DNA from: Maratus speciosus
Taxonomy: Eukaryota > Arthropoda > Arachnida > Araneae > Salticidae
NCBI GenBank assembly: GCA_963932465.1
Contig: OZ010796.1
Coordinates: forward strand, 77,334,974-77,398,973
Length of the DNA: 64,000 nucleotides
Reading direction: 5' to 3'
The notes beneath the pieces are model-generated. The model saw only the letters and a list, made by a program, of their open reading frames with translations, was not told where the DNA came from and did not search any database. The translations under genes and the position numbers were made by a program. The stretch's first letter is position 1, and each line of letters begins with the position of its first letter. Positions 13,311 to 24,564 of this stretch are shown one piece after another.

Positions 13311-13790
13311 GTGATTCTGAGTAAAAAGAAAAATTTTCTGAAATTCACAGCAAATTTTCTGAAAAGTTACAGCAAAGGGGGGTGGGGATGGGAAATCCAC
13401 TCCCGGCACTAACTACGCGTTTTTCCGTGGCCCTTTGACGAAAATCGCGTTTTTTTGTGATCCCTTGACGAATTTTGAGTCTTCGAGATCTTTTGACGAG
13501 ATTTGCGGTTCTTTCGCGATTTTTTGAAGAAATTTTGGGGATTTTTTCGCGATTTTTTGAAGAAACTTGCATTTTTCCGCGAATCTTTGACGAAATTTGT
13601 GTCTTTTCCGCGATTCTTTGTTGAAATTCACGTTTTTTTTCTGCAAACAGTTGACAAAATTTATTTTTCCGACGACCATTTGTCGAAATTTGCGTTATTT
13701 TTTATGTCCGAATTTTCGGATTGATCGAATTTTATGAACTTTCGGAAATGAATGCCTTAAATTTTCAGAAAATTCAGAAAATAATCGCAG
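13310..13790. repeat. Same minisatellite element, short-array copy 2
   Basis: The left flank ('gattctgagtaaaaag', then 'cacagcaaattttctgaaaag' and a G-rich stretch) and the right flank (from 'cgaattttcggattgatcg') match those of copy 1, but the 33-bp array between them is only about 300 bp (13415-13715). A run of 19 C (13809-13827) follows immediately. Confidence 0.7.
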
Positions 13791-13829
13791 CTAGGTAGTT
13801 TATCCGCACCCCCCCCCCCCCCCCCCCGC

Positions 13830-15482
13830 CCACACAATATAATAATAAACAAATACAGAAAACCTCTGAATAACGGAAATCTCGGGAGAGTATAATTTGT
13901 CCACTATTCGGAAGTGCCCGCTATTGAGATGTAATTGAGATGACAAATAATTGTTAGGCATAGGGGGAAATGTACTCTTAATAAAGGTGTCCATTATCAG
14001 GGAGGAACTGTCATAGACGTTTAACTGTACTTACAGAAGTAGAGAACAAGTTCACTTGCTATAAAACCTTTGATTAAAAAATTAGATTTTTTTTTATTGT
14101 AATACAAATTGCTGATTGATTATGAATTATAGTCATAGTCAGGCTTTAAAAAAAATACCACCGAACTTTGGTTGGTAAAACCTTTGTTTTACACTCACAT
14201 TAAAAATAAATAAACAAATAAATTCCCATTCAAATTGCAAACTTCAAATGATAATGGAATAAACTGAGTATCCACTTTCCTTGTCGCAGCAGTTCGAATA
14301 TACATACATACATTCTATACAGAAATAGCACAGGAAAACATTAATCTTCCAACACATCAAATGAAACCCCACCCTAACAAAGGGGTTGCCAAAAGAACTG
14401 GTAACATTAAATCGCCAACACACTCGCCAAAATGTAATCTCGTTGATATTATGATAAAACTCCGATAAATTGACTAAATTTCTTAAATATAATTGCTGTT
14501 CATAAAAGATATTGAAGCTTGGTACTAATCTGAATTTTCTAGACCCAAATTAAATTTTTGGGGGCTTATTTGCTAGTGTTTAAAATTAAAAATGTACGGA
14601 AAAGATGTTATATGGAATATTATTTTTACTTTTGAAAGGAAGATGGCAGCACCAGCAAACACTAAATTCAATAATTCGGAAATGTTAACAGAATTGATTT
14701 TATTAGATCTAGCTAAAAAATTTGAAGATTATTAATTATTTGCTGAATATATAACAAAATAAAATATGTTAAATGAAAATTTTTATATTATATTTCACTA
14801 AATGCCAGTTGTAAAGAACATGTATCAATCTTTTAATTACGAAAATGAGAAGTAAAAATCCATAGTCAAAAACTGGAAGGTACACGTCCCCCTTAATAGT
14901 TGAGAATTACATACATCTTTTGGGAAAAAGGAATAAGACTTGTTCTTCAAAGTTAAATCTTGTACAGATTAAAATTTGCAAATCAATATTAAACTTTAAA
15001 CCATGTGAAAACTCAATTTTTTGTTAAGTAATATATTTTTGTCTTATTACTTCCTTAAAATAAATAAGTAAATAAATAATTAAATATTATTTTAAAGTAG
15101 AAATATAGATCCCTAAAGATCCATTAATTAAAAAAGGTAATTCTGTTAAAAAATAAATAAAACATTTAAGAATCTCTCTAAATTTAATAATAACTTAAGA
15201 ATAATTTTAAAGGTAAAAGATTTTTACTCATACAGCCATATCTATGTAATAAAAATATACAATATGCTATTTCATTCAATTCACTTTAAATAATGCCTAA
15301 ATAATTAAGTAAAATGTATACAGGACATAAATAGTTAGTCTTTATGGCAGCTTTAATAAATTTTGATTTAATCCCCTTCACAACGAGCGTCTTTTACAGA
15401 ATTTTTAATCTTTTATCACTAGTATTTTAAAGCAGAAAATTTTGACTAGATGAATCAACAAAATTTACAATAAAAAATAACT
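13830..15482. other. AT-rich stretch, no gene seen
   Basis: I see no coding frame, splice pairs or second copies in this stretch. Confidence 0.5.
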
Positions 15483-15490
15483 GGTAGGAA

Positions 15491-15825
15491 TAAAGGGCAA
15501 AATTAGCACTAGCCACCAGCCACAAGGCCAGTAAATGAGAAAAAGTGGCTAGTGAAAAATTGTCTATCAGCGGCCACTTTTTTACAAGGAGAGAATAAAA
15601 TTTTCTTGCATTTTATCAAGGATTCTACTTTTTTGGGTTCCTATATATTTATATTAACTAACATATTTATTTGGGCTATTTAGTTTTAGAATAATACTTA
15701 GAGAAAATTTACTGTTTAGTGTTTTTAAATAAAAAAGTGGCCACTAGTTTAAAGAAAGTGGCCACCTAAAAAACTAGTCTTACCAGCCAGTGGCCGCTAA
15801 TGAAATTTCCCAGTTTTGCCATATA
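15491..15825. mobile_element. 335-bp nonautonomous element (family TAAAGGGC), copy 1
   Basis: The element begins TAAAGGGCAAAATTAGCACT and ends CAGTTTTGCCATATA; the ends are inverted. The 8-bp direct repeat GGTAGGAA flanks it (15483-15490 and 15826-15833). The interior repeats 'gtggc(c)act' motifs in both orientations. A second copy with its own different TSD lies at 46110-46427 and a truncated one at 50420-50480. The 8-bp TSD suggests hAT-mediated mobility (inference). Confidence 0.8.
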
Positions 15826-15833
15826 GGTAGGAA

Positions 15834-16459
15834 TAATCATTGTGGAATAATCATGAGCGTGTATGTGACACTCGTCCCCAAGGAGTTAAAAATATTTCAC
15901 GACTATTAAGGAAAAAATTTATATCTAGAAAAATAGGTGCTGGAATGCCCTGACTATAAGGTTCATACATATTTGCACTAAAGTTAACATATAAAAACTA
16001 CAGTGTGTGTGTGTATAATATATAAATTATTATTATATTCTGATTTTTCTTAAATATTGTTTTGTTATATGTTAAATATTAAGCGTTTTCACCTGAAATC
16101 AGGTCCTACAGGTTTGTATAAAAATTTTATTAATTTAAAATTTTAAGATTCTGCTTTTTGGAGTGAAAATGACCATAATTGCATTTATGAAATACATAAG
16201 ATATGCATTTTAAAATATTATATCTAAGAATATTCAAATTTATTCAATGACCACAGTCCATGCTTGACATCTATTGTCATACCATATTACACCATTTTTG
16301 CATCTCTAAAATAATTTTAATGTATTTTATTAAAAATGTATATTGAATGTTATTTAATAATTATAATAACCTTTTATTATCATTTAATATTAATGTTCAT
16401 TGCAGTTAGTAGAATCTATGTTATTGGAGATTATGACAAATATTGTTCTTTCCTTTTTT
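15834..16459. other. AT-rich stretch, no gene seen
   Basis: A short (GT)n tract lies near 16001-16014. Nothing else is recognisable. Confidence 0.5.
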
Positions 16460-16463
16460 TCTA

Positions 16464-17160
16464 GGGTCAATCCATGTGAAATCATCCAGACCATGCTGCT
16501 CAATATTTTTGATTTTTTTCATTCTTTACCAGTTAATTTACTGTACTTTTAAGAGTCTGAAACAAGGATTAAAAAATTTTTAAACCTTTCAAATATTTTT
16601 TGGCGTCCATTTTTTTGTCGGGTCACAAGTGGTTTTTCATGAAAATAGTACTTTACGGAAACCCTTATAACTTTTTTATTTCTTAACATATCAAAATGAT
16701 TTAAAAACCATTATATTGAGTAAAGAAGGAACTAAATTTTGATAATAGGTATTTTTATGATGATGATTAAAAAAATTGCATAAAATAAGATTAAATGTAT
16801 CATTTTTACAGCGAAAAGTTGTATTTTTGAAATAAAAATTTTAATGGAAGAAAGTAAAACTCACCTTTACATTTTTTTTTCTGAATGTACACCTTATTGA
16901 ACTATCATCACAAGAAATATGAAACATTTTAAGATACCCCTTCCTTTTCTATAATTAGTCAAACTTGGCATCTCAGTGTCAAAATGCTAAATTTAAAGTT
17001 CAATACCTAGAAAAGGACTGGAAAAATTTTTATGAAAATTTAGCAGGATAACCTTCTTATAGATGTAAACATGTAGCAAACATATTATGAGTGATATTTA
17101 TGTGGCTTTAAAAATGTGTAGCCTTGAAATTGGCTTGAAAATCCATTCATTTACATATAT
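16464..17160 (+). repeat. Left long TIR
   Basis: It pairs with 19797-20500 in inverse orientation. Matching landmarks are CATGAAAATAGTACTTTACGG, 'tcaatacctagaaaagga' and 'agatgtaaacatgtag'. By eye identity is about 85 percent, so the arms have diverged since insertion. Confidence 0.7.
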
Positions 17161-17272
17161 TTCCATGAAGAACTAACTCATAATGCATAATATATTCTAC
17201 TCATTTCTTCAAATGCCTTTAAAAAATATATAAATAACTTTTTTACATAAAAATAATAATATTAAAATTTAA

Positions 17273-17504
17273 CCCTTTGCACTCCGCGTTATTTTGAGTA
17301 TGGGCTACCAGCAACTCCGCGTCGTTACACAAATATTTTATTCGGTCAGCACCACTTTTTAAAATGAAGTTTCCTTCAAGTACACAATTTTTAAAATGCT
17401 CTGATTAATGAGGCAAATTTTATTTTCCTTTGTTACTGGTGCCAAAAACAAATTTTGTAAGGAAAGATGATGTTGCCGCAGCGGTGGCAGCAGAGTCCAA
17501 AGTG
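17273..17504. mobile_element. TTAA-flanked short element (piggyBac-like MITE)
   Basis: TTAA occurs on both sides (17269-17272 and 17505-17508). The left end CCCTTTGCACTCCGC matches the reverse complement of the right end, CACTTTGGACTCTGC, at 12 of 15 positions. About 232 bp long, with no coding capacity. TTAA target and CCC/CAC termini fit piggyBac-type MITEs (established knowledge). It lies in the long-TIR transposon, upstream of the decayed coding region. Confidence 0.6.
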
Positions 17505-17624
17505 TTAATTTATGCTCACAAATTAAATATTAAGCTAGCATTAATTGAAGGTAAGTATTGATTTTATGATTAAGAACAAATTGCAAATCATATCATGTCT
17601 TAATTTGTAAACTTCTGTTTTCAG

Positions 17625-18634
17625 TACTTTCAGGAATTAAAAGAGAAATTAACTTCAAAAGAATGCATTGTTCTAGCAGATTTTGCTGAAAATTACACAT
17701 TTACGATTCAAGATGAAATCCACAGTTACAATGGAATAATCAACAGGCTACAAAACACCCATTTGTATACTATTACAAAAATGACACAAAAGTTTGTTGC
17801 AGGAATGTATGCATTAATATGCGATCATTTGGTACATACAATTGTAGTTCACACTTTTCAGAAACAATTGATGACATCAAAAACATTGCACCTTCTGTCA
17901 TTGAAAAAGTTATTTATTTTAATAAAGATTCAAGCAGACAGTATAAAAACAAAAATAATTTTGTGAATGTATGTGATCATTTCAAGGATTTTGGGATAAA
18001 ATCAGAATGGAATATCTTCGCCTCTTTCTTACCACGGAAAAAATGCCTCTGATGGGATAGGTGGAACGATAAGGAGAGAGAGATAACAAGAATTTCCTCA
18101 CAGTGAACATACACAAACCAAATTTTAACATCAAAAGATATCTTTGACTGCTGCTCTCAAAAATTTCTGGAGTTACTTATCTATATATTTCAAGAGAAAA
18201 AATCGAAATACTAATGAGAAAAAATTAAAAATATTCCAGTTCTGCCAATGGATTCCAGGAACACGTGCATATCACCGATTTATACCATTAAGTGAAAGTG
18301 ATACCAGATGCTTTGTAACATCTACATGTGAACAATATAATGAGCACAATATTTCAAAAATTTGGGAAAGCTCCCTATCATTCACAATAAATGATTATAT
18401 TGCCGGGGTATTAAAGTGGTGGTTAAAATTCTTGATCTAAGAGATGAAAACAATTAATTATTTATTCACTTTTTTCACCCATATGGACCAAAAATATCTT
18501 TTCAACTGTTGAAAAATGATACAATTTGGGTACCAGTAAGTAATGTGCTTCAGAAACTAACTCCATTGGAACTAACTGCAGCCACTGAATGCAGCTACAA
18601 CATTACCGAGATAATTTGCAATGAAATATCTCAG
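17625..18634 (+). pseudogene. Decayed protein of the long-TIR transposon (DFAENY family)
   Basis: An acceptor-like site (tctgttttcag) precedes the region. Reading on, the frames give, in order, ECIVLADFAENYTFTIQDEI, DHLVHTIVVHTFQK, then in the next frame SSRQYKNKNNFVNVCDHF and FGIKSEWNIFAS, then in another frame SYHGKNASDGIGGTIRR, then after stops QWIPGTRAYHRFIPL (18144-18440), and finally HPYGPKISFQLL to about 18634. I recall this order of motifs (DFAENY, SDG..QYKN, W.FFATSHGK...DG.GG, IPGTRSYH) from uncharacterised, multicopy proteins of hydra, aphids and arachnids; that is memory rather than a search. The spaced D residues could be an RNase H-like catalytic core (inference). At least three frameshifts and several stops make it non-functional. 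Its position between long TIRs suggests it is the transposase. Confidence 0.7.
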
Positions 18635-18637
18635 GTA

Positions 18638-19656
18638 CCGTAATTTCCGGCCTATAATCCGCGGATTATCTGTGAAAAAATCTCAAAATTTTTAAGTGCG
18701 GATTATCTACCGGTGCGGACTATCTGCTGAAAACTTTTTTAAGCAGAAGCTCAGGGCAGACATCCAGTTTCTACCGGCAGTCATAAAATAAAAATGTAAA
18801 CAGTTATCAAACGATTGTCTGCTATAGACCGTTCGTGGAATTGCTTGTGATTGGTTCACATCTGACTTGAATGTGCTAGTGGGAGTGGCTTCCGATTATG
18901 ATTTTATTTTTTTTAGCCTTTTGGCAACATGTTTTTATGAAGAACGAAGCATTTGTCAACTCACCCCTTTCAAAAAGTGCAATTTCAATCATTTATGAAA
19001 TAGCTCCGCCCAAAATTACGGCAGTTTTACTAATTACAATGATTGATATTACGATGCAGCCAATGGGAATCCACCACACAATAATCGAATGAATCATTAT
19101 CGTATCGTAATTTCGCGGTTTTACTGCTGCCCTCTATGGATAGAATAATAAAATACAATTATGTCCTTGTAATGTATATTAAAAACCAAAACGTATTTGA
19201 TGGTATATCACGTTGAAAGTTATAGTAATGTCTAAGAGAAAACCTGTTATTTAACACTGCAGAATTTAAACAGGACGTTATTTAAAATGCGGAAGATGAT
19301 TTAAAAACAGCAATTATAACAGAATTATCTGTATTCACAAAACATTCAACGTTTTAGATATAAGATTCAATGAAAAAAAAAAATATTTGTATTTTATAAC
19401 TTGTAATTATTTTATTATAATTATTTTCAATTATTTTATTACAATTATCATTTAAATTGAGCAACTAAATAAATAGGGAGGTGGTTTATTAGTAGTACTT
19501 TGGAATGTTGAAAGCAATGAGTAATTGTCGTATAGTCCGGCGTATAATCCGCGGATTATACGCCGATGCGGATTATCTGCTGAAATATTTTTATAAGGGC
19601 TAAAAATTGCGGCTGCGGATTATACGCCGCTGCGGATTATAGGCCGGAAATTACGG
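18638..19656. mobile_element. 1.0-kb nonautonomous element with TA TSD and GCGGATTAT subterminal repeats
   Basis: The ends are perfect inverted repeats for 25 bp or more: CCGTAATTTCCGGCCTATAA at the left and its exact reverse complement ending at 19656. TA flanks each end, as for Tc1/mariner/pogo transposons. The motif GCGGATTAT or its complement recurs many times near both ends, some as back-to-back palindromes (ATAATCCGCGGATTAT). No transposase is visible. The insertion falls just after the decayed DFAENY coding region of the host transposon. Confidence 0.8.
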
Positions 19657-19796
19657 TATTTATTTCTATGAGTGTAAATTAAATTTAAGTATTATGTATT
19701 CTATGTAAGGAAAAATATGTATACCTTAAAAAGCAGCATTTGAAGTAATGAGAATAATAAATTATACGTTAAAGACTTCTTGTTGAGAAAAATTGT

Positions 19797-20500
19797 GTAA
19801 ATAAATGGGAATTTTAAGCCAATTTCGAAGTTCCATATTTCTAAAACTACATAAATATCACTCATAATATTTTTACTACATGTTTACATCTATAAAAAGG
19901 TTATCCTGCTAAATTTTCATAAAATTTTACCCAGTCCTTTTTTTAGGTATTGAACTTCAAACTTAGCATTTTGGCGCTGAGATGCCAAGTTTGACTAATT
20001 ATAGGAAAAGAAGGAATATCTCAAAATATTTCATATTTCTTCTGAGAATAGTTCAATAAAGTATATATTCAGAAAAATAATGTAAAAAGGTGAGTTTTAC
20101 TTTCTTCCATTAAAATTTTTATGTCAAAAATTCAATTTTTCTCTGTAAAAATGATACATTTAATCTTATTTTATGTGATTTTTTTAATCATTATCATAAA
20201 AATACCTGTTATCAAAATTTAGCTCATTTTTTACTCAACATAATGGTTTTTAAATCATTTTGATATGTTTAGAAATAAAAAAGTTATATGGGTTTCCGTA
20301 AAGTGCTATTTTCATGAAAAACCACTTGCGACATGACAAATAATGGATGCCAAAAAAATTTCAAAAAGGTTTTAAATTTTTTTTAAACCTTGTTTTAGAC
20401 TCCTAAAAGTATAGTAAATTAAGTGGTAAAGAATAAAAAAAATCAAAAATATTGAGCAACATTTTTTCCTTTTTCTGGATGATTTCACATGGATTGACCC
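19797..20500 (-). repeat. Right long TIR
   Basis: This is the inverse copy of 16464-17160 and ends CATGGATTGACCC at 20500, followed by the TCTA duplication. Confidence 0.7.
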
Positions 20501-20504
20501 TCTA

Positions 20505-21660
20505 GTACTTTTAAATTTTTCCCATTTAGGAAATGCTCTTCTTTTAAATAAATTTAACAAAGTAAATGTGAATAATAATAACAATAACTACAAGGAAAAA
20601 TCAATTTAGAAATGTATTGGATGATACACTTGCACTATAAATTGGACGAAAATCGAAAATGATAGGTTTTTGATGGAATAAACCGGTAAAAACAGTGTTT
20701 TTACCACTGTCATGTCAAAAACCAGTTTTTGACGTCAAAAACCCAACTCTGTTTTACACTGAAAATATCAAAAATATCTTCCACAGTGATAATTTGAAAA
20801 TAAATATCAAATATAGAAAATATCAAACATCTTGATATTTTGACCAGTGTCAAAAATTGGGTACTTTAAGTAAAGCGTCAAATGGCATCTGCCTTTTTTT
20901 TTTTTCTCTCTTTTTCTAGGTGCTAAACTGCATTTCGTGGTTACAATTTTACATTAGATCATATTTTCTTATTTTTTTTTCGCAACCATGTTAACAATAT
21001 CCTTTCTATTTTTACTAGTTAAGGGCGAGGGAAGGGGGTGGGGGAGAAGCGAAAGGTTGTATATTTTGAACACTTTATCTCTGTGTTAATCATTAAAACA
21101 AAATAAAAAAACTTTTTCTATGAAAGTGTAAAACATGATTGAACTACAATATTTGGATTCTAGAAAGATGTTTAACTTTTTTTATATATATATAAAGCTA
21201 ATATGCAAACAAAACAAAAACAGATTGTCAAGCAATATGCCCATAGAAAGAAAATTTAAATTTTTACATATACAATCAAGAACATGCCTAATTTAGAAAA
21301 TATCCTGTGACAAAGTGCATCAGAAAATAAAAAAAATAGCAAATAAATGAACCTTTGGATATGGTGTGGCATTTAAAAATATTCACAAATGCTACATAAA
21401 TACTTTTTCTGGAAGGGGATAAGCACTAAAATTTGAGATTCTTGATACAGTGTCTTGTTTTAGGAACAAATAAGGAAGGAAAAATCTTACATATTAAAAT
21501 TTAAAAAAGACAGTCATACAAACATAATATCAAGAATTTGTAATAAATAGTAACATTTAAAAAAAAATATATATTGTTCTATAATTATTACACATTGTTT
21601 TAAAAACTTTAAAATGTTCTTTGTAAGTCACTTATTGTTGCATAGTATATGCATTACTTT
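20505..21660. other. AT-rich stretch, no gene seen
   Basis: Several short 'tcaaaaac/gtttttga' inverted motifs occur near 20660-20760, possibly the wreck of a small element. No coding frame is convincing. Confidence 0.45.
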
Positions 21661-22385
21661 ACAGTCAACTCTGTTAAATCCGCCAATGTATAATCCACAA
21701 ATGTCTGTTATCTGCACTACATGTTGGGATGTAAACAATGAAAATTGTCATTAATAGTTCAACTCAAAAGCTAAATTTGGTACTTTTTTTTAAAATCAAT
21801 TTTCCAATGAATAAATATTTAAATTGGATACAAATATTTAAATTGCCTTGAGTAACAAAATTTGGTACAGATGTCATATTCACCCCATATTGGCACGATT
21901 TTTTTCTGATGCCGATTTGGCGAAAACATCAACAGCATAAACAACAACATCCGGGTTACCATATCAAGCAAAATAACGACACTTTGGCGCCAGTTAAGTA
22001 TACATTGCGTATATGACATTGGTGGCAGAAAAAAATCATGCCAAATATGGGGCGAATATGACATCTGTGCCCAGAATTTTATCTTGGATCAAAAAGTACT
22101 GAATGCCCATAGACTACAGAAAAAAATTATTGACAACAAACCATAACTACCATTGTGTTGTGTCAATGTTTAAAATAATGAATAATCAGTAAAAATTGTA
22201 TATAATTTAGCTTTTCTTTAATCTTAATTATTAAATTTATTAAACCAATGTTATGTTATGTTTTTCTTGTCCATTGTAATTATAATTTTGTACAGTTGTT
22301 CCTAATTTATAATCAGACTAGACTTTAAAAAATAAAATGAAAACAAAAGGATGATCTATAATCCCCTAAAATGTATAATCCACAA
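21660..22385. mobile_element. Tigger-like remnant
   Basis: The left end TACAGTCAACTCTGTTAAAT followed by ATCCGCC resembles the termini of the elements at 54073 and 59427. Related 'tataatccac' motifs recur at 22370-22385, where a partial copy of family E begins. No coding region is readable. It contains the 208-bp element at 21865-22072. Confidence 0.4.
21865..22072. mobile_element. 208-bp MITE A, copy 1
   Basis: The ends are inverted for about 43 bp: GTACAGATGTCATATTCACC at the left and the complement ending GACATCTGTGCCC at the right. It is highly similar to 29707-29914. Flanks AAAATTTG and AGAATTTT are only a weak 8-bp match, as expected for an older insertion. Confidence 0.7.
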
Positions 22386-22640
22386 TAGCGGTAGAATTGA
22401 TAAAAAAAAAAAAAAGTCACAGGTCCACAGACATCGTCACTGGTCCGCTACATAAAATTCTATTAAGTACCTTTAACCCTTTGACCCCCCCCCCCTTCTC
22501 CACCACCAAGAATATAAACCAAACTTCCTTTCAGTTAACCAAAATTTTCGGCATAATAAAATGTAAAATTATAATTTGCTAAAAATTAAATAAACACTAC
22601 ATGAACAAAAACTATAAAATTATTAATTATGTATTTTATT
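22386..22640 (-). mobile_element. Partial copy of family E
   Basis: It begins TAGCGGTAGAATTGATAAAA, the complement of the right end of family E (60688-61225), and continues through 'gtccgctacataaaattcta' and 'aaccaaacttcctttcag'. The other end is missing or unrecognisable. Confidence 0.55.
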
Positions 22641-24143
22641 TCAGAATGGTTATTGTTAATATTTGTGAATGGATTTATTAATAATTTGCAAATTTATTGG
22701 TCCATAAAAAATATAACAATGTTTGTTACCAATTTTATTTTGCTTAGGTCAACTGAAGTTTTCGGCTACATTTTCAAGAAATTTTCAATACAGACCTTTA
22801 ATATAATATACAGCATAATAATTAGGTTCCTCTATTGCATGAAGTATATTTTTATGTACCAGTTTGGCATTTTGCAATGAGATAGTATTTCTACTTAAAT
22901 TGTTCAGTCATAGAGTGGGTCTTATTCTCTGAACACTTACTGTTTTCTTCTTTTAAAAGTGTTTAACATAGTAGAGGAAAATTTTATAATCTTTTTAAAA
23001 GAATGTGATATATCATTAGTTGAAATAAAATAATTGTCTTAAAAATGACTGATCTGTTGTGAAATGTGTAAAAATCATGATCAATGTTTTGCAGAAATTT
23101 GAGTAGAAGTTTTGAATCTAATTTTTTTTTAAATATTTAATTTCAACTAACTGAATAATTAAGGCATATATTTCAAAGCAAAGGATTCAAAGTATCTGAG
23201 ATTTTTTACAGTTTCATAAATTGTTATAACAAACACGAAAATGATCAAAAATTACCTCAGAAACTCAGTGACCAGGAATTACCATGGGTGACTACTTTAT
23301 TCAGAACTACAATTAACTAAAATGTGGTGAACAGTGCGGTTGCAGTTAATTCTCAAAGGTTTTGCGACAATTAAAATCACTAAATATGACAATAAAAGGT
23401 AATTAAATGTTGATAAAAACATTGATCAGGAATTACCCCAGTGACCAAGATTTACCCCGTATACATGGGACAATATTTGACCAACTTCTGTAAATTATTT
23501 AAAATAGTATAAAAATTTTCAAGACTGTTTTTTAATAGCTAAAGTAGTTGGTAATTGAACCAAAAAGAAAGAAAAGAAAAATATTTAAAATTTGAGTTGT
23601 GACAAACATCTTTGTAAAAATGTATCGTAACTAAGGCCAATGTTATTTTACAGAAATTTAACAGGCCATTTCAAAAAGATTTTTTTTTTCAAAATAAATA
23701 AATAATAAACTCATAATTAAGTAATAAATTCCAATGAGGATAATTCAGAGTACCTCTATGATTTTTTTCATTTTGGTAAAGGGCTTTTAAAACATAAAAA
23801 TGACTGTGACCAGGAATTACCCCAGAAACTTGCTGACCAGGAATTACCCCGGGTGACCCTATTAATTATTATAAATGATACATCAGGTAGTCTCTGGAAG
23901 ACTTAAAAATAGTGAGACAAAACCAAACATTAATATTCCCAAACTTTTTTTTTTTAATTACCTTTTAAATTCCCCGGACTGTTTCAATAATTTGATAGTT
24001 GTAATTGCCTGATATTCAGTATTTTAAACTATCCATTTAAAATAATTAAAACATCGATCTTCTGATAATTACAATAATTGATGCAAACAATAAATGATTA
24101 TCACAAATATTTTATTAATTACTGGTATCCTAATTGTTAAATT
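22641..24143. other. AT-rich stretch with GACCAGGAATTACC motifs, no gene
   Basis: Short repeated motifs 'gaccaggaattaccccg' occur at about 23270, 23435, 23440, 23810 and 23838, each near 'gtgac'. They are too few and irregular to call an array. No protein is evident. Confidence 0.45.
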
Positions 24144-24198
24144 GGTACTTTTCGGTTAGCCGGGCACAGCACCATTGTTATATATACATATGTATGTA

Positions 24199-24564
24199 GT
24201 GTTGACTCTAAGCTGCTTTAGCAGGGCGCAGCGCCCCTTTTAAACACTTCCGATGCACCCGGCATCCCTTTTTAGCACTTCCTATGATCCCCGTGGTAAT
24301 TCAATTGATCCCGGGAAAATATCGCAAATTCTAGGGACTCTAAACAAACCAGTTCAAAATATCTTCTGTGAACAAGGTACAAGTGCGCTCTTTTTGAAAA
24401 AAAAGTGCCCTTTTTTAGAATAGAGTTTGTTCCCTTTTTGAAAAATGTACCCTTTTTTAGAATAGGGTTTGTTCCCTTTTTGAAAAATGTACCCTTTTTT
24501 TAGAATAGTGTTCCCTTTTTGAAAAATTTCCGCCCGGCGGCCCTTTTTTTCTAGAGTCAACACT
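24199..24564. mobile_element. 366-bp element with inner 'tttttagaatag' tandem units
   Basis: GTGTTGACTCTA at the left matches TAGAGTCAACAC at the right. The flanks TGTATGTA and AGTATGTA agree at 7 of 8 positions. Inside, a unit of about 50 bp with 'ccctttttgaaaaatgtacc' is repeated three times (24405-24530), which keeps a minus-strand frame open by chance. Confidence 0.65.

Larger units (their letters stand above)
16464..20500. mobile_element. 4.0-kb DNA transposon with ~700-bp TIRs and TCTA TSD
   Basis: The left end GGGTCAATCCATGTGAAATC (16464 onward) is repeated in inverse orientation up to 20500, and the similarity continues inward for about 700 bp. The direct repeat TCTA flanks both ends (16460-16463 and 20501-20504). 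The element encodes, on the plus strand, a decayed protein of an uncharacterised family (17625-18634). Two smaller elements sit inside it (17273-17504 and 18638-19656). A 4-bp TSD with very long TIRs does not fit hAT, Tc1/mariner or piggyBac; several rarer superfamilies use 4-bp targets, and I cannot choose among them. Confidence 0.75.
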
